Notes under the pieces: generated by a model
Database searches by the model: none
The model's input: only the letters and a program-made list of their open reading frames with translations
Told to the model about the DNA's origin: nothing
Origin: Flavobacterium ammonificans
Lineage (GTDB): Bacteria; Bacteroidota; Bacteroidia; Flavobacteriales; Flavobacteriaceae
NCBI RefSeq assembly: GCF_020885975.1
Contig: NZ_AP025183.1
Location: forward strand, 806,001-870,000
Length of the DNA stretch: 64,000 nt
Reading direction: 5' to 3'
Shown here: in pieces, positions 18,729 to 25,625 of the stretch
Layout: every line of letters begins with the position of its first letter
Position numbering within the stretch: the stretch's first letter is position 1
Position numbers and translations under genes: made by a program

Positions 18729-19633
18729 TGTGTTTTTTTATTGAAATTGATGATGTAAAAGAAGCCTGCATAGATGGCATTTGTTTGACCCACATTTCGT
18801 CCGTCTACAACGTGATTGAAACCACCAACAAGCGAAAGTGCTTCTTTACCAGGGAAAGTATATTTTGTATGCATTCCAATTCTAAGAGAATTCATTGTAT
18901 TACTTGGAAAAGGCATATTGTTTTTAGTAATGTCAAAACCGCCTTGCGTTACTTGGTTATCCAAAATAGCTTCAGCAATTAAACGACCAGAACGGTAGCC
19001 CGTGCGTAAGTTTATATTAATTACATCAGGCATCACTACTTCATTAGAGTAGACCATTTCTGTTGTAAAATAGGTATTTCGGTCTATTGTAATTGCAGCT
19101 CTTTTTTGATACGCTGCGGAAACTGTGGTAAAAAAGTTACCTCTTTGATAGTCACCCATTAAACGGAAAGTAGCTGTTCTACTTTGTAGACCAATACTTA
19201 AGGGTAAATAATCGGCAACATAGTTGGTCGTTGGAATTGAGATACCTGCTATCGTGTACACTGAATAAATACCTTGCCCAATCGTTTTTTCAATAGGCAT
19301 GTATTTTATCGTAGCGGATAAATCTTGCAATCCATTTTGTCCTTTCAAAGTGCCTGCCGAAGCTTTGGTAGCGATATAAGGCAAACTCACAATCACGTTC
19401 AATTTGTCAGTAACTCCATAGTTTCCGTTGATGCTGATAGTGTTGTTAGAAACCGTTCCTAAATTTTGATTGTCTCTTTTGAAGGTTCCTTCCCAATAAT
19501 TACTCCAGGCACCGTATTGAAAAATCGCTCCTGTACAGAGTTGGTTTTTACTCATCATGATGCCGTCAATTTCAGTTTGCGCATTTGCAATAAACTGGCA
19601 AAGTAATAGACAGCAGAAATATATTTTTTTCAT
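18725..19633 (-). CDS. Predicted outer-membrane beta-barrel (phenol_MetA_deg/transporter-like)
   Basis: The 302-residue protein has a signal peptide (cut after IANAQ) and alternating polar/hydrophobic strands through its length. Features such as ISINGNYGVTDKLNVIVSLP and a GLQDLSATIKY segment are typical of the MetA-pathway outer-membrane family (PF13557-like), whose members are often labelled transporters without proof. Its stop overlaps the start of the PAP2-like lipoprotein gene (ATGA), indicating a two-gene operon in which a porin-like protein and a periplasmic phosphatase work together. Assignment rests on the overall pattern rather than a catalytic motif. Confidence 0.72.
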   Translation of the reverse strand: MKKIYFCCLLLCQFIANAQTEIDGIMMSKNQLCTGAIFQYGAWSNYWEGTFKRDNQNLGTVSNNTISINGNYGVTDKLNVIVSLPYIATKASAGTLKGQNGLQDLSATIKYMPIEKTIGQGIYSVYTIAGISIPTTNYVADYLPLSIGLQSRTATFRLMGDYQRGNFFTTVSAAYQKRAAITIDRNTYFTTEMVYSNEVVMPDVININLRTGYRSGRLIAEAILDNQVTQGGFDITKNNMPFPSNTMNSLRIGMHTKYTFPGKEALSLVGGFNHVVDGRNVGQTNAIYAGFFYIINFNKKTQ

Positions 19634-19927
19634 TTTAGATAATTAATAGCATCTTACAAATGAATAGCCTCAACTCAATAGCGTTGATGAAATGAGTGAT
19701 AACAAGACACCATTACTTTTAAGTAACGGGATGGAATATTCATTCTAAGAAAAATAAATAGTAAATAAGATAGAATACTGTATTTGACGTGTGGCATTAT
19801 ACCCTAAGTGGGTTTTACGTCACGAGTGTAGCCAATAATTTTGCAGAATTAAATAATACCTTGTTGTAAAATACGGTGTATTAAACAGACAATTCAATGG
19901 AGTACATAATAATTGGTTAACCCGAAA
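19634..19927. other. 294-bp gap with no clear gene
   Basis: This gap lies between the unknown 179-codon gene and the outer-membrane protein gene, both on the minus strand. It is low in coding signal in all frames. A small inverted repeat (TTACTT/AAGTAA near 19733) and a short ACCC/GGGT hairpin near 19800 are visible. No exact TAnnTTTG match was found on the minus strand, so the operon promoter is unplaced. Confidence 0.5.
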
Positions 19928-20467
19928 TTAAATACAATCCGGAGGAGAATAGGGTAATGAAAGATGACCTGGATTAGTAAATTCAGTGTCATCTGCAGCA
20001 AATGCTTCAGTTAAAGCAACTGCTTGAGCTGGCATAGGAATGCTAACTTCAGGATTATCGATATAATCTTTGATAAATGATTTCAATAATTTTTTTGTAG
20101 GCGATTCTTTCGAAGATCCTGTATTAAATAATTGACTATGAACAAGTTCGTTTAAGTCTTTGCTTACGGTATTTTCATTAGTATTAGGCAGGTAATACAA
20201 ACTTAAAACATTGTCTTTTATTTGCTTTTTAAAGATATGATAGCTTTTATTATTGATGACTACATCTTCGTTTACATCTTCAAATTCTGTGTCATCGACA
20301 AAGGAATACAAAGAGGCATTTAATCGTAAAACTCGAAAATCAGAAGGGCTTGTATTTTCCATACGCGCAACCCATGCTTGCTGCTCTTTGAACGCAAACA
20401 TTAAATAATAACCTATCATGTTGTAGAATAAGGTTACTACTAAAAAAAGGGTGGCTATTCTCTTCAT
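19928..20467 (-). CDS. Hypothetical protein with N-terminal membrane anchor
   Basis: About 179 residues from the preferred ATG (MKRIATLFLVV); the frame is open to an ATG at 20494, which adds nine residues before the hydrophobic segment. One membrane-spanning or signal segment occupies about residues 4-25, and no clean signal-peptidase site is visible. The rest is acidic and mixed, with a central part ENVNEDV-like region, and it ends in SPPDCI with a lone C-terminal cysteine. I do not recognise the family. It lies upstream of, and on the same strand as, the outer-membrane/PAP2 pair, but 294 bp apart, so it may be separately transcribed. It is divergent from bioF. Confidence 0.65.
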   Translation of the reverse strand: MKRIATLFLVVTLFYNMIGYYLMFAFKEQQAWVARMENTSPSDFRVLRLNASLYSFVDDTEFEDVNEDVVINNKSYHIFKKQIKDNVLSLYYLPNTNENTVSKDLNELVHSQLFNTGSSKESPTKKLLKSFIKDYIDNPEVSIPMPAQAVALTEAFAADDTEFTNPGHLSLPYSPPDCI

Positions 20468-20619
20468 CGGTAACGAAAATAGAAAACTATTCAATCGCCA
20501 AATCTTCTAACTAGATTATTTTAACATTTTTTTAACAAAAGTTGAACTGTTGCTACAACGAAAACCTTTTCGATTTTGCCTCAAAAATTTGAAGAAACCA
20601 AAAGATCAAAAAATTGCCT

Positions 20620-20627
20620 TATTTTTG
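20620..20627 (+). promoter_or_regulatory. bioF promoter -7 element (TATTTTTG)
   Basis: An exact TAnnTTTG match ends 6 nt before the bioF ATG at 20634, predicting a leaderless or nearly leaderless transcript. No -33 element at normal spacing is visible. Confidence 0.6.
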
Positions 20628-20633
20628 TAGCGT

Positions 20634-21773
20634 ATGAAAAAGCTGCCAGAAATACTTTTTAATAAATTAAATGTTCGTTTGCAAAACAACGCATTACGTA
20701 AGTTGCCACAAGAAACTGACTTGGTTGATTTTTCATCGAACGATTATTTGGGTTTTTCTAATTCTAAATTAATTTTTGATACTACACATCAGTATTTGTT
20801 AGAACATAATCAAATACAAAATGGCGCTACAGGATCTCGTTTGCTTTCTGGCAACCATTCTATTTACAAAACTGCGGAGGATTATATCACTCAATTTCAT
20901 CAAGCACAATCAGCTTTGATTTTCAATTCTGGTTATGACGCTAATGTCGGTTTTTTCAGTGCTGTTCCTCAAAAAGGAGATTTGATTTTGTATGATGAAT
21001 TATGTCATGCCTCTATTCGGGATGGGATTCAGCTATCCAATGCGAAAGCCTATAAGTTCCAACATAATGATTTAGAGGATTTAGAACGATTATTAGTTCG
21101 GAATTCAGAAAAGACAATTTATATCGTTACTGAATCCGTTTTTTCAATGGATGGTGATACGCCTAATTTGGAAGAATTGGTTCAGTTGGCTGAAAAACAC
21201 GATGCGTATATGGTAGTTGACGAAGCACATGCTTTAGGTGTTTTAGGTGACAAAGGGGAAGGTCTAGTTCAAAGTTTACATCTACAAGATTCAGTTTTTG
21301 CCCGAATCATGACTTTTGGCAAAGGATTGGGCTGTCATGGTGCTGCAATTTTGGGAAGCGAAGAATTGAAAAGTTATCTAGTCAATTTTGCTCGAAGTTT
21401 TATTTATACCACGGGTTTATCGCCTCATTCGGTGGCTACTATTTTGATGGCTTATCAGCAGTTGGAAAAAGCAACATATAGTCAACAACAATTAAAAAAT
21501 AACATTGCTCATTTCAATCAGGAAAAGAATCGATTGAGCTTAAAGCCGTTGTTTGTATTTAGTAAATCAGCCATTCAATCAGCTATTATTCCTGGGAATG
21601 AAAAAGTCAAAAGCATAGCCCATCAATTACAAAGCAAAGGATTTGATGTTAAGCCTATTTTGTCTCCAACGGTTCCTGAAGGCCAAGAGCGCTTGCGTTT
21701 TTGTTTGCACAGTTACAATTCAGAAAATGAAATTACTCAATTAGTACAATTATTATCTAATTGTATAATTTAA
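20634..21773 (+). CDS. bioF: 8-amino-7-oxononanoate synthase
   Basis: PLP enzyme that condenses pimeloyl thioester with L-alanine to give KAPA, the first ring-forming step of biotin synthesis. The 379-residue protein belongs to the alpha-oxoamine synthase family. It has GATGSRLLSGNH near residue 65, the cofactor aspartate in DEAHALGVLG (Asp196), and the Schiff-base lysine in TFGKGLGCHGA (Lys230). It heads the run bioF-bioD-bioA-ketoacyl synthase. Close relatives (KBL, serine palmitoyltransferase) are excluded mainly by context. Confidence 0.95.
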   Translation: MKKLPEILFNKLNVRLQNNALRKLPQETDLVDFSSNDYLGFSNSKLIFDTTHQYLLEHNQIQNGATGSRLLSGNHSIYKTAEDYITQFHQAQSALIFNSGYDANVGFFSAVPQKGDLILYDELCHASIRDGIQLSNAKAYKFQHNDLEDLERLLVRNSEKTIYIVTESVFSMDGDTPNLEELVQLAEKHDAYMVVDEAHALGVLGDKGEGLVQSLHLQDSVFARIMTFGKGLGCHGAAILGSEELKSYLVNFARSFIYTTGLSPHSVATILMAYQQLEKATYSQQQLKNNIAHFNQEKNRLSLKPLFVFSKSAIQSAIIPGNEKVKSIAHQLQSKGFDVKPILSPTVPEGQERLRFCLHSYNSENEITQLVQLLSNCII

Positions 21774-21834
21774 CTTTTTTCTATCATTTATTTCCTGATA
21801 ACTTATCGATATTTGTACTCAAATTGTATAAAAA

Positions 21835-22452
21835 ATGAAACTATTTATTACAGGAATTGGAACCGATGTGGGTAAAACTATTGCTTCATCAATTATTGTA
21901 GAATCACTTCAAGCTGATTACTGGAAACCGGTTCAAGCGGGGGATTTAGATAACTCAGACAGTCATAAAATTCAATCTTATATTTCTAATTCTTCAACTG
22001 TTATACACGAAAACAGTTATAAATTAACTACGCCAGCTAGTCCACATTTAGCTGCTAAATTGGATCAAATTATAATCGATATACAACTAATTGTTGAGCC
22101 AAAAACAGCCAATCATCTTGTTATTGAAGGAGCGGGCGGACTCTTAGTTCCCTTAAATAATTCGGATTACATCATTGATTTGATTAAAGATGATTACAAA
22201 GTGATTGTAGTTTCTAGACACTATTTGGGCAGTATTAATCATACATTATTAACTTTAGAAGCCTTGCGCTCCCGCAATATTCCTGTTGCGGGTATTGTAT
22301 TTTCAGGTGATGAATACCCTTCTTCTGAAGAAATTATTTTAAGCAAGTCAAATGCTAAATTTATTGGAAGAATAGAAAACGAACCTTATTTTGATCAGAA
22401 TGTAATTCAGTATTACGCGGATAAATTTAGAGAGCCATTGCAAAGTTTATAA
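21835..22452 (+). CDS. bioD: Dethiobiotin synthetase
   Basis: ATP-dependent carboxylation that closes the ureido ring of dethiobiotin from DAPA. The 205-residue protein has the P-loop GIGTDVGKT at 7-15, WKPVQAGD near residue 36, and the EGAGGLLVPL motif near residue 100. Length is slightly short but domain content is complete. It lies 61 nt after bioF and 57 nt before bioA, on the same strand. Confidence 0.97.
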   Translation: MKLFITGIGTDVGKTIASSIIVESLQADYWKPVQAGDLDNSDSHKIQSYISNSSTVIHENSYKLTTPASPHLAAKLDQIIIDIQLIVEPKTANHLVIEGAGGLLVPLNNSDYIIDLIKDDYKVIVVSRHYLGSINHTLLTLEALRSRNIPVAGIVFSGDEYPSSEEIILSKSNAKFIGRIENEPYFDQNVIQYYADKFREPLQSL

Positions 22453-22484
22453 TTCATTTGTCAATCTGCTAATTTTTCTCGGTG

Positions 22485-22492
22485 TATCTTTG
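22485..22492 (+). promoter_or_regulatory. Possible internal promoter before bioA (TATCTTTG)
   Basis: An exact TAnnTTTG match lies 17 nt before the bioA ATG. TTTG at 22457-22460 could be the -33 element but is 24 nt away. It may allow bioA and the ketoacyl synthase to be transcribed apart from bioF and bioD. Confidence 0.5.
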
Positions 22493-22509
22493 TTCTTTAA
22501 AATGTAAAT

Positions 22510-23781
22510 ATGAGTTTTTCATTAAGAGATAAAAAACACAATTGGCATCCCTATACCCAACACAAAACTGCACCAGACTTCCCCGCAATTGTTAAAGGGA
22601 ATGGAGCTTTACTTTGGGATGAAAATGGGAAAGAATACATTGACGCAATTGCTTCTTGGTGGGTCAATCCGTATGGGCATTCAAACCAAGTTATGGCAGA
22701 TGCTATTTACAAGCAATTGACAACTTTAGAGCATGTCTTGTTTGGCGGATTTACACATAATGTAGCGGTTGAACTCTCAGAAAAGCTCACTCAAATTTTA
22801 CCAAAAAACCAACAAAAATTATTTTATTCCGATAACGGTTCTACTGCAGTTGAAGTTGCTATTAAAGTGGCCTTGCAATACCATTACAATAAGGGAGTTA
22901 AAAAAACTAAAATCATTGCTTTTGAAGACGCCTTTCATGGAGATACTTTTGGTGCCATGGCTGCAAGTGGGATTTCTTTTTTCACAGAGGCTTTTGAAGG
23001 ATCGCTTTTAGAAGTTGTTCGAATTCCTATTCCAGTCGAAGGAAAAGAAAATGAAACCAAACAGCTGTTAGAGGAATTGCTTACAACCAATGAATTTGCA
23101 GCATTTATCTTTGAACCCTTGGTGCTTGGTGCGGCGGGAATGATTATGTATTCTCCACAAATTTTAGACGAGCTGATTGCTTTGTGCAAAAGCCATAATG
23201 TCTTTACCATAGCCGATGAAGTGATGACCGGTTTTGGTAAAACAGGAAAAACATTTGCTTGTGACTATCTGTCGCTGCAACCGGATATGATGTGTTTGTC
23301 CAAAGCACTTACAGGAGGTACAATTCCTATGGCAATTACGACCTTTACTCAGGAAATTTTTGATGGATTTTATGACGATGACACTTCAAAAGCACTATTT
23401 CATGGTCATACTTTTACTGCGAATCCAACAGGTTGTGCTGCAGCTTTAGCCAGTATTTCTATTTTACAAACAGAGGCAATTCAAAAAAATATTCAAGAGG
23501 TAAATCAATCTCATTTGCAATTTGAACAACATATAAAAAAGCATCCAAAAGTACTTGCCACTCGAGTGTTGGGAGTAATTTTTGCATTAGAAATAAAGTC
23601 AGAGGTGAAAGAGAGCTATTATGGGACTATGCGCAATACATTGTATAATCATTTCATTGAAAATGGAGTAATATTACGTCCAGTTGGGAATGTTGTTTAC
23701 ATTTTACCTCCTTACATTATCTCTAAAGAGCAATTACAAAAAGTATATCAAGTCATCGAAAATGCTCTTGAAATAGTTTAA
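22510..23781 (+). CDS. bioA: Adenosylmethionine-8-amino-7-oxononanoate aminotransferase
   Basis: PLP aminotransferase that converts KAPA to DAPA, usually with S-adenosylmethionine as amino donor. The 423-residue protein begins HNWHPYTQHKT, the BioA-specific N-terminus, and has ASWWVNPYGH near residue 48. The class III aminotransferase motif is IADEVMTGFGKTG, and the PLP lysine is Lys265 in CLSKALTGG. The HGHTFTANP segment also fits. The stop is 2 nt before the ketoacyl synthase start, so the two are translated together. Confidence 0.97.
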   Translation: MSFSLRDKKHNWHPYTQHKTAPDFPAIVKGNGALLWDENGKEYIDAIASWWVNPYGHSNQVMADAIYKQLTTLEHVLFGGFTHNVAVELSEKLTQILPKNQQKLFYSDNGSTAVEVAIKVALQYHYNKGVKKTKIIAFEDAFHGDTFGAMAASGISFFTEAFEGSLLEVVRIPIPVEGKENETKQLLEELLTTNEFAAFIFEPLVLGAAGMIMYSPQILDELIALCKSHNVFTIADEVMTGFGKTGKTFACDYLSLQPDMMCLSKALTGGTIPMAITTFTQEIFDGFYDDDTSKALFHGHTFTANPTGCAAALASISILQTEAIQKNIQEVNQSHLQFEQHIKKHPKVLATRVLGVIFALEIKSEVKESYYGTMRNTLYNHFIENGVILRPVGNVVYILPPYIISKEQLQKVYQVIENALEIV

Positions 23782-23783
23782 TT

Positions 23784-24956
23784 TTGCATAAAATAAATTC
23801 TTTGTCACAAACCATCTCCATAACGGCCATTGCTTCTGTTTCTCCTTTGGGAAATGATTCCGAAACTATTTGGAAGAATTACCAAAACCCTGAACCTAGT
23901 TTTCATATTCAATTATTAGATCGAAAGAATACTTGTGTAGGGGCATTAGATGAGGAATCAAAAGCAGAAGTTTCCGCTTTAAGACATTCCGATACTAAAT
24001 ACAATTCACTGGATAATTCTGTTTTATTTGCAATGCTGGCTTCTCGTCAAGCCATTGCCAAAGCAGGGTGGTCAAAGCAGGATGTTTTCGGAATAAATAT
24101 TGGATCGTCTCGTGGCGCAACGGATCTGTTTGAAAACCATTTTAAAGAATATATTGCAACGGGTAGTGCGCCAACCTTAACCTCTCCTACTACAACCTTA
24201 GGTAATATTTCCTCTTGGGTAGCACACGATTTACAAAGTTCGGGACCAGAAATTTCTCATTCAATCACCTGTTCGACCGCTTTACACGCAGTGTTGAATG
24301 GCGTTGCTTGGTTACGATCTGGAATGGCAGACAAGTTTTTAGTTGGGGGTAGCGAAGCTCCTTTGACTGATTTCACTATTGCTCAAATGCGCGCCTTAAA
24401 AATTTACTCTCGAAGTCAAGATGAATATCCTAATCGCGCATTGGATTTAGAAAAAAAACAAAACACATTAATTTTAGGTGAAGGTGCTGGCGTTTGTTGT
24501 TTGGAAATTGGAAAAAAAGAAAACGCTTTAGCTTATATTGAAGGTATCGGCTATGCTACAGAAATTTTAGAACACAATATTTCCATTTCGGCTGAAGCAG
24601 ACTGTTTCCAAAAATCAATGAGAATGGCATTAGCAAATACGGATTTGTCCGAAGTAGGCGCCATAGTAATGCACGCTCCTGGAACTATCAAAGGCGATTT
24701 GACAGAATACAAAGCCATTGAAAAAGTATTTGGCAGCAAACTTCCTTTATTGACTTCCAACAAATGGAAAATAGGACATACTTTTGGTGCTTCTGGGATT
24801 TTGAGTATGGAGTTGGCTATTTTGATGTTGCAACACAATCAATTTGTGGGCGTTCCTTTTGCGAAAAAGCAAGAACAGACGCAATCCATTAGAAAGGTTT
24901 TGGTCAATGCAGTTGGTTTTGGCGGCAATGCAGTGAGTATTTTATTGTCCTTGTAG
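23784..24956 (+). CDS. Beta-ketoacyl synthase in the biotin cluster
   Basis: A condensing enzyme of the KAS I/II fold, 390 residues. The full catalytic triad is present: Cys163 (SITCSTALH), His297 (MHAPGTIKGD, replacing the usual AHGTGT) and His332 (KIGHTFGASG). The only usable starts are TTG codons at 23784 or 23802; there is no ATG before residue 85. The first TTG is 2 nt after the bioA stop, which argues for coupling. Because it is fused to the biotin operon and not to a fatty-acid cluster, a role in making the pimeloyl chain is attractive. A role in general fatty-acid or polyene synthesis is the alternative. Confidence 0.85.
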   Translation: MHKINSLSQTISITAIASVSPLGNDSETIWKNYQNPEPSFHIQLLDRKNTCVGALDEESKAEVSALRHSDTKYNSLDNSVLFAMLASRQAIAKAGWSKQDVFGINIGSSRGATDLFENHFKEYIATGSAPTLTSPTTTLGNISSWVAHDLQSSGPEISHSITCSTALHAVLNGVAWLRSGMADKFLVGGSEAPLTDFTIAQMRALKIYSRSQDEYPNRALDLEKKQNTLILGEGAGVCCLEIGKKENALAYIEGIGYATEILEHNISISAEADCFQKSMRMALANTDLSEVGAIVMHAPGTIKGDLTEYKAIEKVFGSKLPLLTSNKWKIGHTFGASGILSMELAILMLQHNQFVGVPFAKKQEQTQSIRKVLVNAVGFGGNAVSILLSL

Positions 24957-24960
24957 TTGG

Positions 24961-24982
24961 AGCTTGTCATAGCTTGTCGAAG
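24961..24982. repeat. AGCTTGTC direct repeat between convergent genes
   Basis: AGCTTGTC occurs at 24961-24968 and 24971-24978 and continues CGAAG. It resembles a remnant of the CTTCGACAAGCTC-type repeat found between genes in many bacteria. It fills the gap between the ketoacyl synthase and recX. Confidence 0.5.
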
Positions 24983-24983
24983 A

Positions 24984-25460
24984 CTAATTTTTTCTAGCTT
25001 CTAATTCCTTCACTTTTTCGTACACTAAATTACTTTCGTAACCTTTACGCAATAAAAAATCACAACATTTTTTACGTTTTTTTAGCCCGTTGGATTCTTT
25101 TATGGAATGCCAATTTCGTTCGGCTAGTGCATTGAAATTAGTATCGTATTCTTCGGGTGTAATTTCTTTGAGTGCCAAATTGATGTTGTAAGTAGAGATA
25201 TTTCTAAATTTCAATTCGTTGACGATGCGCACTTTGCCCCAAAATTTAATGCGGTGTTTTCCGCGGGCAAAGCTACAAGCAAACCGACTTTCGTTGAGGT
25301 AGTTTTCTTTAATTAAATGAGCTACTATTTCGTCAATTTCATTCGCATCCATTTTCATAGCGCGGAGTTTTTGCATCACTTCATCGTGGCAACGCTCCTG
25401 ATAGGCACAAAAATGTTCTATTTTATGAATCGCTTCTTTAACAGAATTGACTTCGCTCAT
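24984..25460 (-). CDS. recX: Regulatory protein RecX
   Basis: A small RecA-binding modulator of recombination, 158 residues. It is almost wholly alpha-helical, with the repeated three-helix RecX pattern: EIDEIVAHLIKENYLNESRF near residue 40, then FARGKHRIKFWGKVRIVNEL, and a final CCDFLLRKGYESNLVYEKVKEL unit split here by Lys/Arg-rich residues. Length is normal. It is a single gene, convergent with the ketoacyl synthase and divergent from the delta-60 repeat gene. recA is not in the window. Confidence 0.9.
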   Translation of the reverse strand: MSEVNSVKEAIHKIEHFCAYQERCHDEVMQKLRAMKMDANEIDEIVAHLIKENYLNESRFACSFARGKHRIKFWGKVRIVNELKFRNISTYNINLALKEITPEEYDTNFNALAERNWHSIKESNGLKKRKKCCDFLLRKGYESNLVYEKVKELEARKN

Positions 25461-25566
25461 TGGGTTAGCTTTTAAAGTTGAAAAGTAAGTATTTTAATTG
25501 GATTGAAAACTTACAATTTGGCAAAAATCACTAAATATAGGTATTTTAAAATATTCCTTTTTTAGT

Positions 25567-25574
25567 TAAATTTG
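25567..25574 (+). promoter_or_regulatory. Promoter -7 element (TAAATTTG) for the delta-60 repeat gene
   Basis: An exact TAnnTTTG match about 50 nt before the ATG. It is embedded in a small inverted repeat (GTTAAA/TTTAAC, 25566-25582). No -33 element at normal spacing was found. Confidence 0.45.
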
Positions 25575-25625
25575 TTTTAACTAGTTGAAATCAATAACGT
25601 TAACTATAATAATTGTGCCCCCTTT

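Noticed and set aside
23784-24956. The ketoacyl synthase as part of an aryl-polyene or polyketide cluster
   Set aside because: No acyl carrier protein, ketoreductase, dehydratase or acyltransferase genes are nearby; the neighbours are biotin genes.
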